A stretch of DNA of 17,360 bases, taken from the NCBI GenBank assembly GCA_038248955.1, contig JBBRWW010000058.1, forward strand, positions 1-17,360, given 5' to 3'. Of the stretch, positions 9,107 through 17,126 are shown piece by piece; positions within the stretch are counted from its first letter, which is position 1, and each line of letters begins with the position of its first letter. This stretch comes from Lysobacter_K sp038248955 (GTDB lineage: Bacteria > Pseudomonadota > Gammaproteobacteria > Xanthomonadales > Xanthomonadaceae). Below the pieces are notes generated by a model. That model was not told the DNA's origin. It saw only the letters and a program-made list of their open reading frames with translations, and made no database searches. The position numbers were made by a program, and so were the translations under genes.

Positions 9107-10483
9107 TCAGATCCCGCGCGCCAGGCGTTCGGCCAGGCCGCTGTAGGTGCCCGGGGTCATGTCGAGCAAACGCTGTTTGGCGTCGGCTGGCAATTCGAGC
9201 GTGGCGACGAACGCCCGCATCGACTGCTCGTCGATGCCCTGGCCGCGCGTCAGCGCCTTGAGTTGCTCGTAGGGATTGGGCAGGCCGTGGCGGCGCATCA
9301 CCGTCTGTACGGCCTCGGCCAGCACTTCCCACGCCGCGTCGAGGTCGGCGGCGAGGCGCTCGGGGTTCACGGTGAGCTTGCCCAGGCCGCGCAGCAACGC
9401 GTCGTAGCCGATCAGGGTATGGCCGAACGCGGTGCCCAGCGCGCGCAGCACGGTGGAATCGGTGAGGTCGCGCTGCCAGCGGCTGATCGGCAGCTTGGCG
9501 GCGAAATGCTCGAACAGGGCATTGGCGATGCCGAAGTTGCCCTCGGCATTCTCGAAGTCGATCGGGTTGACCTTGTGCGGCATTGTCGAGCTGCCGACTT
9601 CGCCGGCCTTCACCGATTGCCTGAAGTAGCCCTGCGAGATGTAGCCCCAAATGTCGCGGCACAGGTCGATCAGGATCGTGTCGATGCGGCGCTGGGCGTC
9701 GCAGGTCTCGGCGATACCATCGTGCGGCTCGATCTGGGTGGTGTAGGGCTGCCAGTCCAGGCCCAGCGACTGCACGAACGCCTGCGAGAAGGCCGGCCAG
9801 TCGACGTCGGGGTAGGCCGCGACGTGGGCGTTGTAGTTGCCGACCGCGCCGTTGATCTTGCCCGGCATCGGCAGGCTGGCGAGCACCTCGCGCTGGCGCA
9901 GCAGGCGCGCGACGACATTGGCGATCTCCTTGCCCACGGTGGTCGGCGAGGCGGTCTGGCCGTGGGTGCGCGACAGCATCGGCAGCCCGGCGTGCTCGTG
10001 GGCCATCGCGCGCAACCGGGCAATGAGTTCGTCGAGCTTCGGCAGCATCACTTCGCGGCGTGACTGCGCGAGCATCAGCGCGTAGCTGAGGTTGTTGATG
10101 TCCTCGCTGGTGCAGGCGAAGTGCACGAACTCCAGCGCCGGGCCCAGCTCGGCGTCGTCCTTGAGGCGTTCCTTGATCAGGTACTCGACCGCCTTGACGT
10201 CGTGGTTGGTGGTCCGCTCGATCTCCTTGACCCGGGCGGCATCGGCCACCGAGAGGTCGTCGGCCAACGCGCGCAGGCGGGCGACGGCGGCAGGCGAGAA
10301 TGGTGGCAGTTCGACGATGGCCGGCTCGGCGGCCAGCGCCAGCAGCCACTCGACCTCGACCTTGACGCGCGCCTTGATCAGGCCGAACTCGGAAAAGATC
10401 GGCCGCAGTGGATCGACCTTGCCGGCGTAGCGGCCATCGAGCGGGGACAGGGCGAGCAATTGGGATTCGACGTCGGTGGGCAT
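9107..10483 (-). CDS. purB: Adenylosuccinate lyase
   Basis: 458 residues, nearly the length of E. coli PurB (456). It cleaves SAICAR to AICAR and adenylosuccinate to AMP, releasing fumarate each time. It has the E. coli-type start (LALSPLDGRY), an ERTTNHDVKAVEY segment (about 89-101), the general-acid His174 in SRTHGQTASPTT, and the superfamily signature GSSTMPHKVNPIDFENAEGN from about 297, with catalytic Ser298/299 in the flexible loop. All key residues are present. The start ATG 10483 matches the family N-terminus; the Shine-Dalgarno is weak. It heads the minus-strand run purB-VOC-roxA-GNAT and is divergent from fumC across about 330 bp. Its fumarate product is the FumC substrate. Confidence 0.97.
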   Translation of the reverse strand: MPTDVESQLLALSPLDGRYAGKVDPLRPIFSEFGLIKARVKVEVEWLLALAAEPAIVELPPFSPAAVARLRALADDLSVADAARVKEIERTTNHDVKAVEYLIKERLKDDAELGPALEFVHFACTSEDINNLSYALMLAQSRREVMLPKLDELIARLRAMAHEHAGLPMLSRTHGQTASPTTVGKEIANVVARLLRQREVLASLPMPGKINGAVGNYNAHVAAYPDVDWPAFSQAFVQSLGLDWQPYTTQIEPHDGIAETCDAQRRIDTILIDLCRDIWGYISQGYFRQSVKAGEVGSSTMPHKVNPIDFENAEGNFGIANALFEHFAAKLPISRWQRDLTDSTVLRALGTAFGHTLIGYDALLRGLGKLTVNPERLAADLDAAWEVLAEAVQTVMRRHGLPNPYEQLKALTRGQGIDEQSMRAFVATLELPADAKQRLLDMTPGTYSGLAERLARGI

Positions 10484-10511
10484 GGGCGCGGCGATTCAGG
10501 GGCAGCCCGGG

Positions 10512-10517
10512 ATTCTA
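10512..10517 (-). promoter_or_regulatory. Candidate -10 box for purB
   Basis: TAGAAT (5 of 6 to consensus) reads on the minus strand at 10517-10512, about 29 bp upstream of the purB ATG, giving a short leader of about 20 nt. No clear -35 is found at the expected distance. I found no recognisable PurR-type operator nearby. Confidence 0.35.
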
Positions 10518-10666
10518 CCAGCGGCCCGGCGCCTGCCTTGGGCTGCTGCCGGGCCGGTGGGGCCAATCGCACTGCGCTTCGTGGTGATCGCGCTCGTCGG
10601 CTGGCGCGAAATCACCGCGGGCGTGTACTGCTCGGGGTCAACGCATCGGCAAACTTCGCGTGCTGT

Positions 10667-10690
10667 GCGATCCCGCGCCCGCGGGGTCGC
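10667..10690. other. Strong 10-bp hairpin in the divergent purB/fumC gap
   Basis: GCGATCCCGC and GCGGGGTCGC pair over 10 bp (one T-G wobble) around a GCCC loop. Gap 10484-10812 (329 bp) holds this hairpin, the purB -10 candidate at 10512, and a weak TATGCT at 10776-10781 that could be a fumC -10. I see no gene there: the frames that stay open look like high-GC shadows. The hairpin lacks a U-run on either strand. Confidence 0.45.
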
Positions 10691-10812
10691 TGATCGTCCT
10701 TGCAGGTCGTGGGGGTGCGGGCGAGTGGCGTCCGGGATTACCGAGCGACCCACGCCGGCCTGACGAGACCGGGCGTATGCTCGGCCCCCTCCGGTTCGAG
10801 GGCGTGGTCGCG

Positions 10813-12204
<1,392 letters not shown>

Positions 12205-12222
<18 letters not shown>

Positions 12223-13017
12223 CCGGGTATCGTCCTGCTTGGCGTCGTCGGCTGCACTGTCGCTGCTGACGCGCAACGTCCCGCGCACACCGTCGCGGAG
12301 GTTTTGGCGGATCTCGTGGCGAATAGTGTCGCCGGTGACGCCGCTGCCCTTGTGCTCTTCCATGCAGTCATCGATGTCCTCACGGGTCATGCGTGCATAG
12401 GGCTTGAAGGCGGGTAACGATGCGGCCAGCTTCTCCTGGGTGGCCAACATCGGCGGCAGGCGGTCGCACAGCAGCCTGGCCTGGGCCTCGATCTTCTTGC
12501 CGTTGGCGTCCATGCGACGCTCGAACTCGTCCTTGTCGCCGACGCTGAAGATATTGGCCAGACCCTCGCTCATCGCCTTGCCGGCGAGGTCGGCGCCCTG
12601 GACGCCAATGGCCATGCCGGCCTCGGCGACGTCGATGACCTGCCGGCGGTAAGTGAGCAGCGTGGCGCGCTGTCCGGCGTCGATAGCGGTGGACTTGCCC
12701 TCGATCAGCAGGTCACCTTTCGGGGTGATCTCCGCCTTGGGAAGACGGGTGCCGCCCTCGTCGCTCCAGACGGTCTTGCCATGCTGGCTGACGTGCACGC
12801 CGCCGTTGAGGCTCAGGTTGCCGTTCTCGAGTTCCTCGCGCGCCTTGCGAAGGCCCTTCTCGGCTGCCCTGCCGATCATCGTCTCGGCTGCCTCGGTCGA
12901 TTTACCCGTCGTCGATGCCGTTGCCGCCTTGGGCGGTGGGGAGGGTTGGCTGCAGGCGCCGATCAACGGCAGCGAAAGCGCGAGCAGCAGCATGGCGGTG
13001 TGGGTCGTCTTGTACAT
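12205..13017 (-). CDS. Lipoprotein, DUF2884/YggN-like
   Basis: 270 residues. A lipoprotein signal (MYKTTHTAMLLLALSLPLIGAC) ends in lipobox LIGAC with acceptor Cys22; Ser at +2 favours outer-membrane sorting. A Pro/Ala/Thr-rich tether follows (23-45). The body carries ITPKGDLLIEGK, then AIDAGQRATLLTYRRQVIDV (about 97-130), the pattern of DUF2884 (E. coli YggN), whose function is unknown. Then comes a Gly/Ala helix-like stretch, two Cys (184 and 218) that may pair, and a charged polar tail (about 235-270). The sequence from about 97 to 220 aligns closely with the neighbouring ankyrin lipoprotein, including LATQEKLAASLPAFKPYA. Start ATG 13017 has AGGGAA upstream. The 161-bp gap before it has no convincing promoter, so it may be co-transcribed with the upstream paralogue. 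Confidence 0.82.
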
Positions 13018-13146
13018 GGGTCGTGCTTCCCTGTGTGACGTGAATTGGACGGTATGAATCTGGTTGGCGCGGACCGCGCGCGCATCGGCTACTGCTTCCG
13101 TGGCTGCCGTCCGTGCAGCAATGTCGCTGCCCATCGACCAATCCCG

Positions 13147-13170
13147 CCAGCGAAGGCGCAGCTTCGCCGG
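13147..13170 (-). terminator. Hairpin just after the ankyrin-lipoprotein stop codon
   Basis: GCGAAG (13150-13155) pairs with CTTCGC (13162-13167) around a 6-nt loop, and CC/GG outer pairs extend it past one mismatch. It lies 8 bp beyond the stop codon of the ankyrin lipoprotein. No U-rich tail follows, so it may only partly terminate or may stabilise the 3' end. Confidence 0.3.
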
Positions 13171-13178
13171 AGCGGTCG

Positions 13179-14252
13179 TTACGCCGGGTTTCCCGCGATC
13201 GCGCCCTTGCTGACCAGATAGTCACGGACGGCGCCATTGCCCGCCTGGTTCAGCGGTGAACGCCACTGGCCGAAATCGGCACTGGCGCCGAGATTGACGT
13301 CGGCGCCCCGGTCGAGCAGCAGCTTGACGATGTCGAGATGGCCGTGCCGCGCGGCGGTGATCAGCGCCGTTTCATCACCAGGGACGATCGCATCGACGTC
13401 CGCGCCGGCGGCGAGCAGCCGCTCCGCCACATCCTGATGGCCGCCCGCGGCGGCCGCGATCAGCGGGTTGCCGTCGCCGCGGGAGGATTGGTTGACCTGT
13501 GCACCCAACCGCAGCAGTTCATCGACCATCGCCAGGTCGCCGTGCGCGACTGCCCGGATAAGCGCCGTTCCATCGCCACGGACGCCGGCATTGACGTCGG
13601 CGCCCTGTTCGATGAGCCGACTCACCGCGTCCCGGTCGCCCGCGTCCACGGCCGCCATCAGTGCGTGGACCGAATCGGCGGGCGGCGCGCTGGCGTGCGA
13701 GTTGTCCTCCTGCGGCGTATGCGAGCGGCAGTCCGCGGCGGTGGCGTTGCTGATGGTCGCGTAGGGCGCGAACGCCGGCAGCGACGCGGCGAGCGCGTCC
13801 TGTGTGGCCTGCAGCTCGCTGACGCGACGGCACAGCAGCATCGCCTTGGCCTCGACGTTCCTGGCTTCGGCCTCGATCTTCGGGCCGATGCCGTCGGGAT
13901 TGCCGCTGGACAATCCCTGGATCACCGAGCTCACGGCCTTGCCGGCCACGGCCGCGCCGGCCTTGCCGACCGCGACGCCGTCGCTGCGAATGCCCGTGGC
14001 GGTGGCGTGGTATCGGGTGGTCAGTGCGCGTTGTTGCTCGTTGAGTTCGACCGGCTTGCCGTCGATGGTCAGTGCACCGGCGGCATCGATCCAGGCGGTC
14101 GTGCCGTCCAGTGCGTTCGCACCGACGCGGTCGGCCTGGATGGTGATGTGCTGCAGCACCGAATTGCGTTCGCCAGGTTCGTGGGTCTGCTGGTTGCAGC
14201 CGGCCATGAGGACCAGCAGCACGGCGCAGGTCAGTGTGCGGGGGAGGGGCAT
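13179..14252 (-). CDS. DUF2884-like lipoprotein with C-terminal ankyrin repeats
   Basis: 357 residues. The signal peptide ends in lipobox LMAGC (Cys19; Asn at +2). Residues about 30-178 are a DUF2884/YggN-like domain (GALTIDGKPVELNEQQRAL, then LLCRR and LQATQDALAASLPAFAPYA), clearly paralogous to the next gene, with Cys141 and Cys175 matching its Cys184/Cys218. After an Asp/Ser/Ala/Pro linker, residues about 194-351 form roughly four ankyrin repeats (HALMAAVDAGDRDAVSRLIEQGADVN, then repeats opening GDGTALIRA, GDGNPLIAA and GDETALITA). Some repeat junctions have two extra residues. Ankyrin repeats usually bind proteins; here they would be periplasmic or envelope-facing. ATG 14252 is supported by GAGGAA about 7 nt upstream. 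Function unknown. Confidence 0.85.
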   Translation of the reverse strand: MPLPRTLTCAVLLVLMAGCNQQTHEPGERNSVLQHITIQADRVGANALDGTTAWIDAAGALTIDGKPVELNEQQRALTTRYHATATGIRSDGVAVGKAGAAVAGKAVSSVIQGLSSGNPDGIGPKIEAEARNVEAKAMLLCRRVSELQATQDALAASLPAFAPYATISNATAADCRSHTPQEDNSHASAPPADSVHALMAAVDAGDRDAVSRLIEQGADVNAGVRGDGTALIRAVAHGDLAMVDELLRLGAQVNQSSRGDGNPLIAAAAGGHQDVAERLLAAGADVDAIVPGDETALITAARHGHLDIVKLLLDRGADVNLGASADFGQWRSPLNQAGNGAVRDYLVSKGAIAGNPA

Positions 14253-14337
14253 GTCGGTTTCCTCGCTGGTTGTCGGTCGTTTCGTGCAGTCCGCCAGTGC
14301 CATCCATGGCGCCACGACACCGGCTTCGGATCGTCCG

Positions 14338-14400
14338 GCCCGTCCATCCATGGACGGGCGTTTGGCAGGCCGCGCGGCAGTGCCGCGCAAGCGACCTGCC
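14338..14400 (-). terminator. Two tandem hairpins after the ABC permease gene
   Basis: Directly after the permease stop, GGCAGG/CCTGCC (14364-14369 with 14395-14400) encloses an inner GCGCGGC/GCCGCGC stem. A second hairpin, GCCCGTCCAT/ATGGACGGGC (14338-14347 with 14350-14359), follows. Neither has a U-run, but together they probably mark the 3' end of the GntR-ABC operon before the ankyrin lipoprotein gene. Gap 14253-14400 holds only these and the downstream Shine-Dalgarno. Confidence 0.45.
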
Positions 14401-15456
14401 TCACCCCTCGTCGCGCCAGCGGCGCAGGCGGATCGAGGCAACGATCATCGCCGCACCGGCGACCACGCCGATCCACAACTGCGGGGTCAGCAGTACCGAA
14501 TACATCGCACGCAGGGTGAGCGCCGAGGTGACCGCGGAGACGCCGTCGCCCTGAATCGGACCAAAGTTCGCGACGTCGAACCAGGAACCCGGTGTCACGC
14601 TCAACAGACTGCGGGCGACGATGTTCTTCCAGAACCACACGGTCTGCATGTCGAACAGCTGCATCAGGTCGAACCAAGTGACGAAGATGCCGGCGAACAC
14701 CGGGATCATGATCGCCCACAGGAACGGCTTGCTCTTGGCCCACGAGGAGCAAAGCATCAGCCAGCCGATCGTCGGCATTGCCCACAACGCATATACCGGG
14801 ATGCTCGCCACGAGGAAGCCGGCGACCTTCAGCGGGCTGGCAGGTCCCCAGAGCAGGGTGAGCGGATTGCCGCCGTGCAGCAGGACGATCCCGCTGGAGA
14901 TGACCATGAAGCCGAACATCGTCAGCACCCCGGCTGCGATCGCCAGCAAAGGTGCCACGATCGCCGCGCTGGCGACCTTGGAAAGCACGGTGTCGCGATC
15001 GGACAGCGGCAGCGATTTCCAGAACAGCACGCTGCGGTCCTTGCGGTCGTCGTAGAGGCTGCCAAGGCAGTAGAAGAACACCACGAAAGCCAGCACCATC
15101 AAAGGCCAGGCGGCCGACATCAGCAGGCTGAGGTCGATCGCGCCGCCGACCTGGCGCAGCTCTTCGCCGCTCATCTTCTCGGTCAACTGGCCGAGGTTCA
15201 GTCCATTGATCTTGAAACTGCCCCCATCGAGGTTGACCTGCGCATGATCGGGGATCTTGCGTGCGGCCATCTCGCCGACGCCGAGGCCCATGAGGCTAAG
15301 CAGCAGGAAGATTCCACCGGCCACCAGCGGCGCCCAGAAGAACCCGCCCTTGTGCTCCCAGAACTCGCGCTTGAGCAGTAGTTTGAAGGTGTGGGTGGCG
15401 TGGGGCGCGGACACCGGCGCGCGCGGGGCCGACAGTTCGGAATTGACAGCGTTCAT
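14401..15456 (-). CDS. ABC transporter permease, ABC-2/YtrC-like
   Basis: 351 residues with about six hydrophobic segments (about 40-62, 110-133, 160-193, 210-238, 246-266 and 327-343). The N-terminal KLLLKREFWEHKGGFFWAP is typical of ABC-2-type export permeases (a cytosolic amphipathic start then the first membrane segment). An extracytoplasmic loop follows (about 63-108), then a LYDDRKDRSVLFWKSLPLSDRDT cytosolic loop (134-156) of the kind seen in ABC-2 and YtrC/D families, which probably contacts the ATPase. It ends in a basic RLRRWRDEG tail. It pairs with the ATPase upstream, with a 4-nt ATGA overlap fixing the start. Substrate unknown; relatives in GntR-regulated clusters respond to cell-wall antibiotics. 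Confidence 0.87.
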   Translation of the reverse strand: MNAVNSELSAPRAPVSAPHATHTFKLLLKREFWEHKGGFFWAPLVAGGIFLLLSLMGLGVGEMAARKIPDHAQVNLDGGSFKINGLNLGQLTEKMSGEELRQVGGAIDLSLLMSAAWPLMVLAFVVFFYCLGSLYDDRKDRSVLFWKSLPLSDRDTVLSKVASAAIVAPLLAIAAGVLTMFGFMVISSGIVLLHGGNPLTLLWGPASPLKVAGFLVASIPVYALWAMPTIGWLMLCSSWAKSKPFLWAIMIPVFAGIFVTWFDLMQLFDMQTVWFWKNIVARSLLSVTPGSWFDVANFGPIQGDGVSAVTSALTLRAMYSVLLTPQLWIGVVAGAAMIVASIRLRRWRDEG

Positions 15457-16349
15457 GCGTAGGTCCCCTTCATGGTGGCGACGAACAGGTCGGCCAGGCC
15501 CGGCGTGCGGGTTTCTCCCAGCGTGGACAGGCGTTCGGACGGCACGCCGTCGAACAGCATCACGGTCTTGCCGAACGGCAGGGCGCGCTCGTCCAGCGGC
15601 TGCAAGGCGCGGGCATCGTCGGCCTTGTCGTTGTCGACCAGCACCTCGGTGAACCGCTCGCCAAGGGTTTCCATGTCGTTGTTGAGCACGATCTTGCCGT
15701 CGCGGATGAACATCACGTCGGTGAGGATGTGCTCGATCTCCTCCACCTGGTGGGTGGTGATCACGATGGTCTTTTCCTCGTCGAAGTAGTCCTCCAGCAG
15801 GCGCTGGTAGAACTGCTTGCGGTAGAGGATGTCGAGGCCGAGCGTGGGCTCGTCGAGCACCAGCAGCTTGGCGTCGATCGCCATCACCAGCGCCAGGTGC
15901 AGCTGCACGATCATGCCCTTGGACAGTTCGCGCACCCGCATCTGCGGCTTGAGCTGGGTGTTGGCCAGGAAACGCTCGCAACGGGCGCGGTCGAAGCGTG
16001 GATGCACGCCGGCGACGAACTCGATCGCCTCGCGCACACGGATCCAGCGCGGCAGCACCGCGACGTCGGCGATGAAGCAGACATCACGCATCAATTCGTC
16101 GCGCTGGGTACGTGGGTCGCGGCCAAGCACGCTGAGCTCGCCCTCGAACGGGATCAGCCCCAGCATCGCCTTGAGCGCGGTGGTCTTGCCGGCGCCATTG
16201 GGGCCGATCAGGCCGACGATGCGACCGGCCGGGATGTCGAACGTGGTGTTGTCCAGCGCCAGCTTGTTCTTGTAGGCCTTGCGCAGGTTGCGTGCGGTGA
16301 CCACGCTTTTGCCGTGGACGACGGGGGGAGACTGGATGGCGACGTTCAT
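15453..16349 (-). CDS. ABC transporter ATP-binding protein, YtrB-like
   Basis: 298 residues. Walker A GPNGAGKTT at 49-57; signature ELSKGMIVQLHLA (141-153), in which LSKGM replaces the classic LSGGQ, as is common in YtrB-type ATPases; Walker B LLVLDEP (162-168) with the D-loop LGLD; H-loop His200 in TTHQVEEI. The Q-loop glutamine is not where expected: the segment reads CFIADVAVLPRW. After about residue 225 there is a 70-residue C-terminal extension (ERFTEVLVDNDK onward) of the kind seen in ABC-2 exporters. It should power the permease in the next gene. Both its start (overlapping the regulator stop) and stop (overlapping the permease start) sit in ATGA motifs, so the three genes are likely translationally coupled. 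Confidence 0.92.
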   Translation of the reverse strand: MNVAIQSPPVVHGKSVVTARNLRKAYKNKLALDNTTFDIPAGRIVGLIGPNGAGKTTALKAMLGLIPFEGELSVLGRDPRTQRDELMRDVCFIADVAVLPRWIRVREAIEFVAGVHPRFDRARCERFLANTQLKPQMRVRELSKGMIVQLHLALVMAIDAKLLVLDEPTLGLDILYRKQFYQRLLEDYFDEEKTIVITTHQVEEIEHILTDVMFIRDGKIVLNNDMETLGERFTEVLVDNDKADDARALQPLDERALPFGKTVMLFDGVPSERLSTLGETRTPGLADLFVATMKGTYA

Positions 16350-16720
16350 TGCGCACCTGCCTTGGCGTTGCCGGCGACCAGCAGTTCTTCGGTGCTCAGC
16401 CCGAGGCGCAGGATGCGCTCGAGCACCAGCGGCCACTCCTCGACCAGGAAACGCTGGCGCTCGTTGACGAGCAGTTTCTTGGCGGCCTCTTCGGTGACGT
16501 ACATGCCCAATCCTCGGCGTTTTTCGACTAGTGATTCGTCCGCGAGCTCCTGGTAGGCTCGCGATACGGTGATGGGGTTGAGCTGATATTCCGCGGCGAC
16601 CTGGCGCACGGACGGCAGCGCGTCGCCGGGCTTGAGCAGCCCGTCGAGCATCATCGCGATGACGCGCTCCTTCAGCTGGCGGTAGATGGGAGCTCCGTCG
16701 CTCCATTGGATGGCGGTCAT
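16346..16720 (-). CDS. GntR family transcriptional regulator, YtrA subfamily
   Basis: 124 residues, the short YtrA length. Residues about 10-76 are the GntR winged helix-turn-helix (PIYRQLKERV, LPSVRQVAAEYQLNPITVSRAYQEL, then RRGLGMYV), followed by only about 48 residues for dimerisation instead of a ligand-binding FadR- or HutC-type domain. YtrA proteins repress the ABC operon they sit in. The gene overlaps the ATPase gene by ATGA and lies 5 bp after the small protein gene that opens the operon. A palindrome on the operon promoter (17072-17093) is a likely target. Start ATG 16720 fits the family N-terminus. I do not assign the Bacillus name ytrA because orthology is not shown. Confidence 0.92.
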   Translation of the reverse strand: MTAIQWSDGAPIYRQLKERVIAMMLDGLLKPGDALPSVRQVAAEYQLNPITVSRAYQELADESLVEKRRGLGMYVTEEAAKKLLVNERQRFLVEEWPLVLERILRLGLSTEELLVAGNAKAGAQ

Positions 16721-16725
16721 GGGAT

Positions 16726-17043
16726 TCAGCCCCGTGCGAATGAGAAGAAGGGCATGGCCATCGACTGGCGAATGCGGCGGGATCTTGCCGGCGTGCGGGG
16801 AGGCGGGGTCACTTCGGCCGGGGTCGGCGCGGTGTCGGGGAAGCTTTCTGTCAAGCCCGCGACGATCGGGGACTCGGCGGTAACGGTCGCCAACACGGCA
16901 TCCGTGGCGAGGCTTGCCGCCCCGTCGCCCGCGATCGATGCCTGCGGTGCCGGGATCCCGGTCGCCGAGGCGACCACCAAGCCGAGCACCAGCGCGCTGC
17001 AAATCGTCAAGACGGTGAGGGTGTTGCGGACCTGGCTGTTCAT
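16726..17043 (-). CDS. Small exported or membrane-anchored protein opening the GntR-ABC operon
   Basis: 105 residues, not recognised. Residues about 1-35 look like a signal peptide or N-terminal anchor (MNSQVRNTLTVLTICSALVLGLVV, then ASATGIPAP). The rest is Ala/Pro/Ser/Thr-rich and low in complexity, with a Pro-rich stretch (TPAEVTPPPRTPARSRR) and an unusual hydrophobic end (MAMPFFSFARG). Support for a real gene: a good promoter 30-70 bp upstream, an AGGAC Shine-Dalgarno about 9 nt before the ATG, a signal-like N-terminus, and only 5 bp to the regulator start. Against it: the body is compositionally biased and could be a high-GC chance frame, making this stretch a long leader. No function can be given. 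Confidence 0.6.
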   Translation of the reverse strand: MNSQVRNTLTVLTICSALVLGLVVASATGIPAPQASIAGDGAASLATDAVLATVTAESPIVAGLTESFPDTAPTPAEVTPPPRTPARSRRIRQSMAMPFFSFARG

Positions 17044-17071
17044 GGCGAACGTCCTGCTCGTTGGTTGGTCG

Positions 17072-17093
17072 GTGTTGTAGGTGACTATAACAC
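17072..17093. promoter_or_regulatory. Candidate operator for the YtrA-type regulator
   Basis: GTGTT and AACAC arms bracket a 22-bp imperfect palindrome with additional inner TAG/CTA pairing (8 of 11 positions pair). One base further out, the plus strand reads GGTG, 16 bases, CACT (17071-17094). It covers the -10 box at 17084-17089, the ideal place for autorepression. I recall a GGTG-N16-CACC motif reported for a Xanthomonas YtrA regulator; this site would match 7 of 8 positions. Confidence 0.6.
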
Positions 17094-17111
17094 TAAACTT
17101 TCCCCGGTCAA
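17084..17111 (-). promoter_or_regulatory. Sigma70 promoter of the GntR-ABC operon
   Basis: On the minus strand TTGACC (17111-17106) and TATAGT (17089-17084) are separated by 16 bp; each matches consensus at 5 of 6 positions. The region is locally AT-rich within a GC-rich window. The expected start site is near 17077, giving a leader of about 33 nt with AGGAC before the ATG at 17043. This is the best complete promoter in the window. Confidence 0.75.
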
Positions 17112-17126
17112 GCGTCGCGCACCCAA

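Noticed and set aside
13338..15381. Plus-strand frames across the ankyrin lipoprotein and ABC permease.
   Set aside because: They are antisense to genes with clear signal peptides, ankyrin repeats and membrane segments; they have no motif or Shine-Dalgarno of their own.
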